Origin: Blasia pusilla
Lineage: Eukaryota; Marchantiophyta; Marchantiopsida; Blasiales
Assembly: GCA_050084515.1 (NCBI GenBank)
Contig: CM114272.1
Coordinates: 24,552,001 to 24,616,000 of the forward strand
Direction of reading: 5' to 3'
DNA: 64,000 bases
Numbering within the stretch: position 1 is the stretch's first letter; each line of letters starts with the position of its first letter. The notes under the pieces are model-generated. The model did not search any database. It was not told the DNA's origin and worked only from the letters and a program-made list of their open reading frames with translations. The translations under genes were made by a program, and so were the position numbers. Shown piece by piece: positions 1 to 11,506 of this stretch.

Positions 1-280
1 CGCCTATCTGAGTGACAGGGGCTGCTTCTTGGTGTTGACTTGAGGGATCGAGGACGAGCTCTTCAACCTGCAGTGCGTCAAGAGGTCGCTAAAGTGGAGG
101 ACGGCGCAATCATGGATCATAAAGAAACGAGTACCCACTCCGATCCACGATGAGTCAGATTCGGGTAAGGATCAATTCATGTAGTATAATCTCAATTATA
201 TTTTAATGATGTGTATAATGAGTGTTTATCTCCTTTGAGTGAGTATAATGAGTGTGAATCTCCGTTTTCTTTTTCCGTGA

Positions 281-651
281 GCAACCCGTCGGAAGGCGAC
301 GGGTTGCTGGCTTAGAACAGCCCATGCTTGGGTGAGAGCAACCCGTTGGTTTCCGACGGGTTGCATCTTTCCCACATACACAGGGAAAACCGTGGTGTAC
401 CTGCAACCCGTCGGAACCCGGCGGGTTTTGCTTTTGGTTTTTCCTGTGATTCCGAAAGCCGCAACCCGCCTCGATAGCGGCGGTTGCTCTCACCAGCATG
501 GGCTGCTTAGGCCAAAGAACCCGTCGCTTTCCGACAGTTGCTCCTTTACGGACAAAAACTACGGAGCCCGACGGATCGTTTTAGTCGACCAACCCGCCGG
601 AAGGCGACGGGTTGGTGCGGACAAAACAACTCGTCGGACTCCGGCTGAGTT
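281..651. repeat. array of seven short hairpins on a CAACCCGTCGG stem
   Basis: Seven inverted repeats of about 24-29 bases lie at 281-307, 338-364, 403-431, 461-487, 518-541, 589-615 and 628-651. The first is perfect, with 11-base arms (GCAACCCGTCG against CGACGGGTTGC) around a 5-base loop. Others carry matched or single changes in the stem. Spacing is about 38-72 bases. Further single copies occur at about 1457, 1524-1550, 2126-2152 and 2199-2224. Bases 313-346 and 478-508 also form a longer inverted repeat that encloses two of the hairpins. No protein gene is supported here; short open frames just read the repeated stem as a TRR-PTGC peptide. The class of element is unknown. Confidence 0.8.
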
Positions 652-1239
652 GATCCAAAGTTTAATCTTGAAAAAGTTCTCTAGCCGACTTCTTTAGTTC
701 GACATTGTTTCCAACGTGCTTATTTACATATGGACCACTCCTATTATCGCCCGTTCGCCCGAGCACAATTTCAGGTGTTCAAGATCCAGGATCCTGTGGA
801 TCCATGCTCAGATGGGTACAGTTTAGATAGTTTGTACAATTCTCCCCCGGGAATTTACGTGCAAGACAGTACCCCACTTCTGGGAGGAAGGGAAAAATCG
901 CCAGCCCTGATGCAAACGCTCATAGAGCTCTGCTCTATGGTGACTTGGTGTTCGACTTAGTGGGATTTTCAGGAGCAAGTATCAAAGGCGCTGGCAGAGT
1001 GGCAGGAACATTCTCTGCCTCGAGGGAAGGCAGGAACTGTTTGACCTTTGCAAGGAGGCAAAGGCAGAATACGAAAGGCTCGTTGGGACATACAACTCTC
1101 TACCTTAGCTGCGAGCTCCGATTCTAGACCCACCATTGGTTGTGACTCCATCGTCACTTCCAACGATTCCGAAAATCGGGAGGGCAAGGGAAAGTAATTT
1201 TGCAAGAGCTCTCAGGCGATGACGAGTGAGTTCAAAGAA
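652..1239. other. no recognisable gene
   Basis: Open frames here (for example 730-960 on plus and 969-1205 on minus) are short, and I recognise no domain in them. The stretch lies between the hairpin array and a tandem duplication and may be internal sequence of the same unknown repeat. Confidence 0.4.
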
Positions 1240-1282
1240 CTCAACGACCTAGCTTGACGACAGATTTGGAGTAGGGAGTTTT

Positions 1283-2383
1283 TGATGATGAGGCAAAAGA
1301 TTTCATAGAATAGATCAAATGTCTGATTCGAGCTTTTTTCGATGATATAAAGGAGAAGATTTTTTCGAACGATGGTGGTGCTTGTAAAAGTTTGCTGAAC
1401 ATTTTTTATGACTTTTCGAATGTGATCGTCTATGTACTCCGCGGACTTCAATTTTGCAACCCGTCGGATTTCTCCTGCTTGCAACTTTTAACTTTTTGAC
1501 CACAACACCTTTTTACCACTTCCAGGCAACCTGTTGGATTCCGGCGGGTTGCCGATCGACTCTTTCCTGTTGGTCCAACTTAAGAGGCAGTCTGGCGGGC
1601 ATCTTCCCTTGGCACCTTCCCTTCAACTCGTAAAGGCAAGCGTAGGCTTCTTTTCTTCTCTCAGACGTGTTGGATTCCTACTACCTATGCGATTGCCATC
1701 ATGGTATTACCAAGGACGGAGCACATATTGATACTGGATGGGTGTCACATTGTAGAGCGTACAAGGTATCTTGCCGAGGAAGGCGGTGGGACTCAAATCA
1801 GGTTACATGGGACCGTTATGGCGTACCTAGGGGGGCAAGGCTCTCGGGTCGCCAACATTTTCGATCCCCGTCTACAATCGGCCAGGAGGAGCCACTTGTA
1901 TCCGGGACATTCCTTTTGTATTGTCATCGAGGAGAGTTAGGAGTAAATTTGTAGATGACGAGGCTGAAGAAATCATAGACTAGGTCAATTATACATTTCC
2001 GAGGTTCCTTCGGAGGTAATAAAGGACGAGATTTTTTCAACCCATAATGGTGTTTGTAAAAGTTTGCTGAAATATTTTGTTGGACTTATGGATTGTGTTC
2101 TTTTAGCTACTCAGAATTACAATTTTGCAACCCGTATGATTTCGACGGGTTGCAACTTTTTGCTTTTTGCCCACTTCAACTTTTTAACCACTTCCATGCA
2201 AGCTGTCGGATTCCGACAGGTTGACTGCTTGAGTGATCGGACTCTTTCCCCGTGAGACCAACTTCTGACGCATTGTGGCGGGCTTCTTAACGTTTGGCTT
2301 GTTCCCCTACGTTCGTCAAACCAGCTGTAGGCTTCTTTTCTTGTCTAAGATGTGTAGGATTCCTACTACCTGTCGGATTGCCA
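1283..2383 (+). repeat. diverged direct tandem duplication, period about 680 bases
   Basis: Bases 1283-1700 and 1951-2383 match in order along their length. Shared blocks include a run around GTAAAAGTTTGCTGAA, a run around CAATTTTGCAACCCGT, the hairpin-stem motif, CGGACTC/CGACTC followed by TTTCC, GTAGGCTTCTTTTCTT and GGATTCCTACTACCT. The units have many substitutions, so the duplication is old. Between them (1701-1940) is a 79-codon open frame that I cannot assign. Both units carry the hairpin stem seen at 281-651, which ties the first 2.4 kb together as one repeat family. Confidence 0.75.
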
Positions 2384-2399
2384 TTTCGGATTCCCAACC

Positions 2400-3088
2400 T
2401 GTTAGATCGTCGTGGGTGCATGGTGGAAGAAAATCACTTCTAAAAATCTTTCCTTTCTTATGGTGAGCTTTCTTACGGGTTGGGAGGGGTGCAAACTTCT
2501 CGGTTTTCGGCCTTAGGATCTGAATGAAGGGACATCAGTTCCTCTTTACTCCAAACAGCTAACAATCTTTTGGTTCAATTATCCTCTCATGTGTTCACAT
2601 TTCACAAAGTTGGTCTTGAGCAGACACCATTCATAACCAACAGAAAGTTGGTTATGGGGCAATTCAGGGGAGGCCATGATGCAAGCAACAATCCCTGCAA
2701 AAAGAGAGGTTGGCATCCGGATGGTCCTCCAACAAAACTAACCATGGGCACTGCTTATTGTAGACCGAGACAGGCAATGTTAAGAAACTTAGGCTCACAT
2801 GGAGAGTGATGGAAAAATGTTTGTAGTGGTCTTATGATGTCTACTTTTTTTTCGCTCCCAGGAGAAAGGAGGTTTTTTTAGGGCCAAATGTGGACCACTA
2901 CCTTCTCTCTTCTAAAGATTTCCTGAATTTGAAAGCAAACAAAAATTTCAAATATGTCAAAAAGTTTTGAAGAGAGGAGGCGGATTTGGCCCCTTTTTTT
3001 TAAGAGAGACTCTCCTCTCTTCCTCTCCTCTCTTACTCTCTCCTGCCAGGATACCAGCCCCCGTCTCACTGCCCTCCTCTCCATCTAG
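2400..3088. other. intergenic, nothing recognised
   Basis: Mixed-composition DNA with short unassigned frames (2570-2809). A run of T at 2990-3000 is followed by CT-rich tracts. I see no gene or known repeat. Confidence 0.4.
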
Positions 3089-3690
3089 TCACCCGGCTGA
3101 TGGTGTGGGTCTCTCTCCTCTCACAATCCCATCATATGCCTCGCGACCACTAGTGGACACATACCCTGGAGCCCAATACATCCTCCACGCATCGATCTCT
3201 ACTGAATATAGTGATCGAAACTCCATGTAGTCATCCATCGGAGGACCCTCCAAGTGTTGGAACAACCCCTTCCATGCCATGAAAGGGTTGAACTGTGTCG
3301 GGTCCGTATCTCCTAGAAGTCGCACCATGTGTCGAACTTCTGGATAAATCATCTAAGTCGATGGTGCCCAATGCACCCGAGAAACGATGCATGCCCCGAT
3401 GGCCCATGTCGTCCATCTCCTGCCAAGTACTACTGTCTCTGTCTGTGATCTCGTCACCAGACCCAATGTCCATTGATGACGATCAAGCCACGGATGGATG
3501 TCAAGGTAGCTCCTCACTGGTAACCCTTCGGTATCTCACTCCACTCCGTGTCACACCACTACTACTGCTCGCACTACCCCATTCTTCCGAACCCTGGAAG
3601 AACGCCATGATGACAAACCCTATCTCACCCGATCAAGCACTCAAACTCTCCGAGAGTCTCCCACACGCCTCACTAGCTCACCTATGCTAA
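3089..3690 (-). pseudogene. unassigned minus-strand coding remnant (possible retroelement gag)
   Basis: Two overlapping minus-strand frames, 3352-3089 and 3473-3231, look more like protein than their plus-strand shadows and can be read upstream to about 3610 with stops. They are Asp/Glu-, Trp- and Met-rich (for example WRMYWAPGYV and DDMGHRGMHRF). The surroundings to about 5330 are strongly C-rich on the plus strand, as in the G-rich sense strands of the gypsy elements elsewhere in the window. I do not recognise a family. A gag remnant is a guess from position and composition only. Confidence 0.25.
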
Positions 3691-5340
3691 CATCAATTCT
3701 GTGATGACATACCCGGCCTCACGCACGCTCAACACTCGGGCTCACCATGAGCCTCCCAACTGACTCACCTAACCTAGCGACACTCTCTCAGGTCATACAC
3801 GTGACCCCTACTCGGAAACCACCGTATATCCACCAACATGCTACACATGAAAAGAATCTACACTCGTCACCATCACTGCACCCACCTAGCACCAGCTACT
3901 ACCCAATACCCAACACTCTCAATCACACACGACAAGTGCGGGAAAAGGGACTCAAATGGGTAACCTGATCACGCCCTCCAACCTGCTGCACCGTCAACAT
4001 GCACTCCTCCACATGATATGACAATCTCCACAACACAACACTCTCCTCGACCAACACGTCGATCCTCCCGTCACCGAGTGTAGACCACTTGTCAACATCA
4101 GCACACTAACTCTCCATCGTCAACCCATCGGTGCAGAGGGTACATCTTGACCCCGACCATGTCACTCTACTTAACCATGTCGTAGCTCTTACCACATATG
4201 TCGCTCAACCTGATAGCCCGCCTATCACGTTCATCCTATGCACCACGTCCAAAGTTCCAACCACGTTCGCCTGGACTTGGTAAGCACACTTGCCACGTCC
4301 GTTCTTCAGTCCCGCTCTCCCAACTTCACAGGCTCGCGGCTTTGTACTACGGCTACTCCTTCCTCGTGTGGGCGCGCCCGTACCTCCCCTTCCTTCTTAA
4401 CAACACGGCTCCCTATGGAGCCCCCTCTGAACCCACATACTTTGGAGCCATAATGGCTCTACATAGTGCCCTATGCAGGCTTGGCTCCCCCACGGCCTCA
4501 CACCTTGCCACTCCCGTATTCACTCTATCTCTTCCGCTTCTCGAGACGCAACCTTCTGCTCCCGACTCCCCTCACATTCACTCCTGCTCTCACACTCCCT
4601 TAGGCACGCGGTCCTATGCAAGACCTTCCTACTTTTGCCTTATTCCTCTCGCACGCCGCCCTATGTGGCTTTGTCCGTACTCGCGGATACGGCTCCCTAT
4701 GGCGCCGGTGACCCTTTGCAGGGCCCCCCTCCTTAAATGCGCGAGGGCCCCATACGCCACTCCTGCTCAATCCACCTTCTTCATGCTGCTTGACGTGGCC
4801 TTATACGTGCCCGCAGTCCCTATGGAGGGACTCTCCCTTGTCCGACTACCTTTACTGTCGGCTCGCCATCCTATGCGGCTAGCCGTGCCTCTACTCGCGT
4901 TACTCCCCAGCTTCCTCCCGACGCACCAGCTTCGATTGCGACTATACTACTGACCGCACACATATAACCTAACCTAACTCAAGACTAGCGGCTACAACCT
5001 AGCTCTCCTGGAGGCTACCATATTCTTGCCCTAACCTTCTCTCTTCCCGTTTTCCAACCCTCACGCTCACCCATCGATGACACTCTCGTGACCACCCGTC
5101 GTCACAACCTGCGCTGCACTCTACTCTTGTCCCCCGACAACCCACACCAACAAGATCTAAGAAAAATGGATAGCGCTTCCGCGCACAACCTTCCGAACAA
5201 AAAAAAACACACAAAACGTCACACACACGTCTCCAAGGGCTCCCCAATCGAGGCAACTTGCTTGCCTACCTGCAAACAACGAATTTCCACCAGCCCCTTG
5301 ACATCTTTCTCATGTAAAAATAAATAGTAGTAAAAACGGC
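3691..5340. other. C-rich, strand-skewed stretch without a recognised gene
   Basis: The longest frame (4198-4953, plus) is 251 codons, but its composition (Leu, Pro, Ser, Thr, His) follows the C-rich strand, and no motif or signal supports it. CTATG-containing phrases (CCCTATG, TCCTATG) recur from about 4410 to 4870, suggesting decayed internal repeats. Confidence 0.4.
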
Positions 5341-5536
5341 ACACCCGGCCTAAAACTCCATTCCTCAATCTACATTGGCATATCGAGCCTCGTCCACCCT
5401 ATGCTATCAAGGAATCCGGATGCTAGCACCCTAGTCCTATCTCACACACATCAGAGGTGCTCTAACGGCCCAACATGAGAAAGATGGCTTAGGAAAGCCA
5501 TCTTCCTCTCTTATATAGGGTTGGGAAGAGCCAAAA

Positions 5537-5796
5537 CTGAAAAACGAAAATGCTAGTCGCTATACAGCAACGAAGCAAATACGCTTCGCGTATTCCGAGT
5601 TCGAAGGCCCACAGTGTAACATGTCGCAACTTAGACAACTTGAAAAAATATTCATAACGGTTACAGTAGACGTGGAATTTCCTCGGCGCCCCGATTCAAA
5701 ACCGTGCGTGATAGTCTCCCATCATCGGCTCCTTGCACCCATTGAAAAATTATTACAACTTAAAGACACGTTGTGTCTCTCATCTTCGATTTTTAG
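5537..5796. mobile_element. 260-base insertion flanked by 14-base direct repeats
   Basis: The 14-mer GGGAAGAGCCAAAA occurs at 5523-5536 and 5797-5810, exactly flanking this segment. Removing the segment and one 14-mer restores a continuous sequence that aligns with the uninterrupted paralogue near 22720. That is what a transposed insert with a target-site duplication looks like. The length and duplication size would fit a SINE or other LINE-mobilised sequence. A GTTCGAAGGCC run at about 5600 resembles an RNA polymerase III B box, but no clear A box or tail is visible, so the class is open. Confidence 0.55.
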
Positions 5797-5828
5797 GGGA
5801 AGAGCCAAAAGGCTCTTCCCCTAAAAAT
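5789..5828. repeat. perfect 18-base hairpin with AAAA loop
   Basis: The left arm 5789-5806 and right arm 5811-5828 are exact reverse complements with a 4-base A loop. The inner ten pairs belong to the repeat family (a similar hairpin is near 22722-22746). The outer pairs come partly from the end of the 260-base insertion. Confidence 0.85.
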
Positions 5829-5918
5829 AGCCCTCCCCTTGGTAACTGAGAGCGCACAGGGACAAAGGTTACAGGGATGAGTGACTGGTCAACAAGTCAG
5901 AGAGCTCTAAAAGACCTC

Positions 5919-5921
<3 letters not shown>

Positions 5922-5967
<46 letters not shown>
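5922..5967. repeat. (AG)n microsatellite
   Basis: About 23 uninterrupted AG dinucleotides. Confidence 0.98.
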
Positions 5968-5970
<3 letters not shown>

Positions 5971-6134
5971 CATCTGAGTAGCCGATAAGCCGAGATCTAT
6001 CGTGGATAAGGCGTAGGAGCCAACGGACTATCTTGAGTGTAACTTTGTCCCACGGTGTCGGATGAGGTTGAGAATAGGTCCATTGTGTCAAGAACGTCGT
6101 TTTATGGCAACTTTCATATTGAGGTCTTTTACAG

Positions 6135-6253
6135 CAGATTTGTGTTGAGAGATTTCAGAGAACATTTGTTGACAATTATTTGAGGGACGTGACGCTCAAA
6201 AAAAGTGTGAAATACTACAGAGAAATTCTCTGAAATCTCTCAACACAACTCTG
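6135..6253. repeat. inverted repeat, 23-base perfect arms, 63-base spacer
   Basis: The left arm 6140-6162 and right arm 6226-6248 are perfect reverse complements (core TGTTGAGAGATTTCAGAG), extended by an imperfect GCAGA/TCTGC pairing. No terminal transposon signature or target duplication was recognised. Bases 6254-7240 hold no gene I can support. Confidence 0.85.
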
Positions 6254-7244
6254 CATACTTCAGCACTAATATCCTGCTTGAGACAACGATTTCAGAAACA
6301 CACCAAACTATTCCTCTCTGGATTAGCTATCACTCTAGAGTCATGGAGTTTCATGCTTTGGACTTCTTCTCCTCGATTTCTATTCAGTTAATTCCATGAT
6401 CCTTTATGAGTCAAGAAATATTAGGAAAATAAAGGGATTTTGTTCTTCAACTCAAGGGGTCTAATTTCTAGATTCTATTTCTTGCATCATAGAGTACTAT
6501 TGACAACTGGGATGAATATATAATTTCATTTCCTTGTTGTGGCACATCAATGTTGCCTACATTGGCGAGTTTTTCCTACATTTGAATGTGTCTTTCATGG
6601 TTGGAGAGTTAGGCTGCCAATGTGGTGATAGGAAACATAATTGGAGGGGATTTGCAACGTGTGAGGGAAGGCACTTTCTTGTTTTTTTCATATTAATTGA
6701 TATATCGAGTGAATGGTCGAGGAAGATCTTACCATATCTGTTCCTTTCAAACTCCTTTGATTGAGTTTTTCCTCAAAAGAGGAGCAATAGGGAATTGTGG
6801 CAATTGAGAATTAGTGCATGGTCTCTTCTTTCTCTTCTTTCTCTTTTTCTCTTACTGTTGTTAGGCCATGGGAGGCACTACTTCATGAGCATAGTCTCTC
6901 TTATCCCTACCTTGTAGGATTGTGGGGATGAAACATCCAGTCACTGCACTCATTATTGTAATTTTTTCAAAACACATACCAATAGTTTAGGTTGAAATTG
7001 CATAGTTGAGAGCAACGGAGTTGTTTTTCATGTGCAGTAGGATTCACTGTCCATATCTACTACACTACCAAGCAACATCTCTTTGGGATCCAAATCAAGT
7101 AAGGTAGACAGAGTTGTAAAAAGTTTCCCACTTGATGCCAACACTCTATATTTTTAGCTTTCACATTATACAAGAGAGATTTCTCCCACTTTTTTGGTCC
7201 TTCTATACCCATCCTAGTCTCCAGTGGCATCCAACCAGGGCATG

Positions 7245-7246
<2 letters not shown>

Positions 7247-7314
<68 letters not shown>
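7247..7314. repeat. (AG)n microsatellite
   Basis: About 34 AG/GA dinucleotides in an unbroken run, followed by TGTGTGTG. Confidence 0.98.
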
Positions 7315-7323
<9 letters not shown>

Positions 7324-7621
7324 TTATGCCAAGTGTGGTCACCTTGTAAAATGATTCTTTTGAGTACAATATGGATGTAATACATAGACTTAAAAACTTT
7401 AGTAATTTTTTAGCATACTTTCCCTAATCTTGAATCTCGTAAATGACAATAGCCTGTTGGAAACTTTCATTGGAGTTGATGATGGGTGGAACAGGTTGAA
7501 TGGACTTCGAGGGAGGGACAATCAACATGGAGAGTTTCTTGCCAAAGTATCATCACAATCAGGTTAGTGTCACAAGCAAGTTAATTACCTTACTTATCAA
7601 GGATATCTCATAACGTTAAGA

Positions 7622-8155
7622 ATGCAAGCCAAAGGAAAAATTCGTGATAAGCATCATGATACCAAGCCAAAGTTGAATCTTGATCACCCTCAACAAACTA
7701 CATCACATGATGATAAGTTATGGCAAAGAGAAAAAAAGATTGCAAGAATCTTAGGGTTGAAGAAGCTAAGATGCCCATGTAATGAATGCAAAGGGATGAA
7801 ATTAAGGGTTTTGCATGTCATAGAGAAACATCTTATCATTTTTAATAGGTATCCTCCAAATAGAATTTGGAGAAACAGTGATGAGTATGATTCATCAGAT
7901 GATGAGTGGAGGTCAACATCTGAAAATAGGAGTGTGAATCTGGATACTACTACCGTAGGGATTGATTCTAATATAAGCAATCCTACGCTATGTGCGATAG
8001 ATATTGATGAAGATATACATGTTCATAAAATGATTAATGAAGCCTTTCAAAAATTTGACCATGAAAATAGTGAGGAACCACTTGATCAAGATCAACCTAC
8101 TCCTCAAGAAAATGAGGATGATAGTCCTTTTGAGATAGGAGACAAAGAATCATGA
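7622..8155 (+). pseudogene. CACTA transposase N-terminal domain (Transposase-associated type)
   Basis: A 177-codon frame. Around residues 35-60 it reads ILGLKKLRCPCNECKG, then a His at about residue 70 in VIEKHL, and then RIWRNSDEYDSSDDEW. This CPC-x2-C plus His pattern with the downstream R-x-W motif is the zinc-binding N-terminal domain that precedes TNP2 transposases in plants. The acidic Ser/Asp/Glu-rich tail (to 8155) is a typical linker. It stops just before the transposase core resumes at about 8159, so either one nonsense mutation or an intron separates them. Confidence 0.65.
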
Positions 8156-8158
8156 TTA

Positions 8159-9830
8159 GGATGTGGTGAGGAAGATTGGGCGGCGGACTTAGTTGCCTTG
8201 AGAGAAGCATGTCACCCTTTATTCCTAGGAAGTAGGAGTAGCAAACTAGCATTCACAACGATTTTCTTAAATACTTGTGGAGCTCATAACATCCCAAATG
8301 TGGTTGTTGATGAGTTCTCAAAATTCTTTAGATTAAATGTCCTACATGATGAAAACCATTATGCAGCCAAAATACTTGTTACAAAGCTTAGAGTGAATTA
8401 TATTCATGCATGTCCAAATGGTTGTATGTTGTTTCGAGGTGTTCACAAGGATTTGGATACATGTTCTAAGTGCATGTCACAAAGGTATAAGCAAGTGGGG
8501 AAGGCTAAAGTGCCTATAAAGATGTTACGACATTTCCCTATTATTCCAAGGTTGAAGTGTATGTATAGATGCAGATCCATTGGTGAACTTATGACATGGA
8601 CATCCAAGAAGAATAGTACTAACGATTTGGTGAGGCACACTGGGGATTATAAGCAATGGAGAGAAATTGATCTTCAATGGCAGAGTTCATGAATGAGCCC
8701 ATAAATTGTAGACTTGGTTTGGCGTAAGATTGATGGGATCAATCCATTTAGTGACAAGAATAGTGTGTGGTCTACTTGGCCAGTGGTTTTGGTCAATTAC
8801 AACTTACTCCCTTGGTTATGTACTAAAAATTTCTTTCTCCAATTAGCTCTTATAATTCCAGGGAAGGAATGAGTGACTTCAGAAAACCTAGATGTATACC
8901 TAGCTCTACTTGTTGAGGAGTTGCAAATACTTTGGAAGGGGGTCACAACTTTTGATAGTAGTAGTAAGGAAGGCATTGCCAAGTTCCAGCTTTGACCAAT
9001 GATCATATGGACCATAACTGACTATCTAGGGTTGGGTATTGTCTCTCGCCAATTAAGCCACCAAAGGTAAGTTGGGGTATGTAGTGTGTGGAGTCGTGGA
9101 CCCAATGTAGATTCATACTATTCCAAACCATTGCACAAACCTACATTTCAAGGCCATCGGCGTAACAGAGAGAGGAACCACCCAAATAGGATGCACCAAG
9201 TGGCCCATCATTTTGATTGCAAAGAGGAGACGTGAGAAATACCAAGGCAAGTATCAAGTGATGATATTCTAAAGTGGGCTGAATTGAAAAGAGCATATGA
9301 TAATCAATCCAAGGGATGGCCAAGAAGAGGTGCACCAACCTTGATTGATCCCTACAAGCAAACTAGAATGTCACGACAAAGCATACTATTTGACTTGCCT
9401 TATTGGAAGGTAATATCTTATTACTCATATTTTTCAGGTTATGGCGATTCATATTATTTTCTATCTCCAAATAGCATTTTATCTGCAATAGCTTACTTGA
9501 TGAAGTACTCAATTAAGTATGTATCCCTATACTTTTCTGACTTCTTGTCAACTAATTCATCTTTTTATGTTGGCTCTTTCCGGGGCTTACTAATTCGACA
9601 TACCTTGGATGTGATGCATTGTGAAAAGAATGTGGTTGATTATATCCTTAAGATCCTTTTTGGTTCAAAGAAGAAGGATTCTGTAGAGTTAAGAAAAGAT
9701 ATGGAGGTAAGAGGTATTCAACAACATCTTTGGTTGCAGGCTCGTCCTTATAGAGATGGGGCTAAGTTCAAATCAAGAGCACACTATGTGTTGAGTTTTG
9801 AGGAAATAAAAGTGTTCAACTCAAGGGTAT
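8159..9830 (+). pseudogene. TNP2-like CACTA transposase core (Transposase_21), broken
   Basis: From 8198 an open frame carries the family landmarks in order: ACHPLFLGS, NVVVDEFSKFF, a Leu-His-Asp-Glu-Asn block, YIHACPNGCMLFRG, the DTCSKCMSQRY zinc motif and KMLRHFPIIPRLK. It continues with GDYKQWREID, then after stops with GINPFSDKNSVWSTWPVVL and PWLCTKNFFLQLALIIPG. The RHTLDVMHCEKNVVDYIL block, matching the family's His-x3-MH-x-EKN signature, lies at 9596-9650. Several in-frame stops (for example after 8692) show that it is no longer a working gene. Confidence 0.75.
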
Positions 9831-10480
9831 AAGCACTTAAAGGTCCCGATTGGATATGCAAGTGAATTACAGAAGCGCCTTTTACATAATAAGTTAGGTA
9901 GCTTGAGGTCTCATGACTTGCATGTATTCATGCAACAGTTGATGCCTTACTTCTTAAGGGGTCTCTTTGGAGAACCCTTGAGAAGTAAGGCATCAATTGT
10001 GAGAATGATTGTAACGCGCATGTCACGAGTATTTTGGAAGCTTTTTGTACATGTGAAAACTTGGAATCTTGCCCATTTTGCTTCATTGAAAGAGGATGTG
10101 GCAACTACCTTGTGCCTCATGGAAGTACACTTTCCCCATCTTTCTTTGATGTCATGACTCACCTCATGGTGCACTTGATGGAAGAGCTTGATATATGTGA
10201 TCCACTGGGTTATCGATGGATGTATCCGATACAATGATACTTGGGAGTTCTAAAAGGTTATGTGCAATCTCGAGCTCGACCATAGGGATGTATGGATGAA
10301 GGGTATATCCTTGATGAGGCCCTAGGATTTACCACAGAGTACATGCAAGATTACACAATGGTGCAAACCAAGATTTGGGATGCTTTTGAGGAGGAAGGTG
10401 TTATTGGTGAGATTTTGGAAGGAGCAGGCACTAAGCTCTAGCTAACAACTGAACTTGTAGTTGTGGCCCACCAATATATT
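9831..10480 (+). pseudogene. DUF4218-like C-terminal region of CACTA transposase
   Basis: Reads LRSHDLHVFMQQLMPYFLRGL (9903-9965), then, after frame changes, PSFFDVMTHLMVHLMEEL and GYRWMYPIQ (10137-10237), followed by LKGYVQSRARP and a GYILDEALGFTTEYM block. These match the conserved L-KSHD-x-H-x-MQQLLP, PSFFDIM-H-L-x-HL and YRWMYPFERY-MKTLKGYV-R order of the region that follows TNP2 cores in plants. At least two frame changes interrupt it. Confidence 0.7.
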
Positions 10481-10589
10481 TTGGAAAATACTGAGTGTTT
10501 CACTAGCTGGATCAAGTAAGTAAACCATTGGTGCACCCTTGATTTCACGTCTTACCTTATGCCATTGCAACTATTTTATCGTTTGTTTC

Positions 10590-11500
10590 CCAAAAATCAT
10601 ATTTTGATATACTTTTGTTGCGCATAATTTTTAGAGATTCTCACGAGTGTGAATACACATTTGTTGATTGGATATGTCTGAAAATTAGAGAAGAAAATTC
10701 TAAAGGAAACGAAGTAGTTGAATTAGTCTTGAAGTTGTTAGTGCCTCTATCACTTTCATACTTCTCTTTTAAGAGAATGAAAGCATATGGAAATTAATTT
10801 AGGGTGGATAACAGTAGTTCATTCTCTACATACGACTCATGTATAGCAAGTATTTTTCTATCACAAACAACTAACCAATAGGGTAGTCTTTGTGAAATCC
10901 CTTATGTTGGCATTCTAGAAGACATTTTGCAGTTGGATTATGGCATATTGGATGAGCATATAGTTCTTATGAGAGGAAATTGTGTTTGATTTCAAAGTCT
11001 CCATTCAAGATCAACAAGCGTCGAAAACTCCAATAGAAGTTCCGTATGAATAGAGAGGCCAAAAAACTCCACTTGGTAAGTTAGAATTCTACGAAGGGAA
11101 TTTTGAACAATGACATTAGATTCAGGTCTTATCAATTCTTGTTTTTCTTTCAATATGAAATCTGGTTTGTTTTCTTACTTTTACTACATCTTGATTTATA
11201 GATTCATCTCTTAAGTATATGTCACAAAGAATTTTATGAGAAGTGGAAGGCAGCCAACTCGATTTATAAACGCGTAAGGCTAAAACCTACATTAGAGGTG
11301 ACAAAAAAGGGTGAGATTCTTTGTGGTTGTGAAGGAAAAAGCCAATGGCATGATGATGTCAAGGCGAGTGTACATTGCCACTTGGATCTTAGTATAGTTG
11401 ATGTTAGTAAATAAGCCGAGCAAGACTTGAGAGCCACTCGTAGAGAGATTGACAATCGTTACAAGTATGTGAGTGGTGAGTTGAGTGCAGCAAGCTCTTC
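10590..11500 (+). pseudogene. possible downstream CACTA coding remnants
   Basis: The 10615-10797 frame (FVDWICLKIREEN...LLVPLSLSYFSFKRMKAYGN) loosely resembles the F-x-x-WF-K-x-x-V, LA-x-GP-x-x-x-Y-x-GY-x-NG segment after DUF4218. Around 11230-11460 a second stretch (EKWKAANSIYKRV onward, ending RREIDNRYK) looks like degraded protein but is not assignable. Low confidence for both. Confidence 0.3.
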
Positions 11501-11506
11501 CATTTT

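Larger units (their letters stand above)
5380..5890. repeat. dispersed repeat family, copy A (interrupted)
   Basis: Bases 5380-5536 plus 5797-5890 align with about 22580-22800. Shared landmarks are TCCACCCT, TGAGAAAGAT, CTTCCTCTCTTATAT, TTGGGAAGAG, ATAGCCCTC and a GGTAAC/GGTAGC block before GCACAGG. Both copies put a GGGAAGAG-based hairpin just after the TTATAT block. Copy A is split by the insertion at 5537-5796. The TATA-like block and hairpin fit an LTR or non-autonomous element, but no coding region is attached. Confidence 0.6.

Noticed and set aside
203-499. Repeated TRR-PTGC peptide frame on the minus strand
   Set aside because: The peptide repeat is the translation of the hairpin stem. 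No sign of a coding gene.
1-2400. CRISPR-like array (repeated hairpins at regular spacing)
   Set aside because: Repeats vary in sequence and spacing, there are no cas genes, and the window is clearly eukaryotic nuclear DNA.
4198-4953. 251-codon open frame on the plus strand
   Set aside because: Composition follows a C-rich strand, no domain or splice signal is visible, and overlapping frames are also open. Likely a stop-poor repeat.
7203-7385. Leu-Ser repeat frame over the GA tract
   Set aside because: Translation of a dinucleotide microsatellite.
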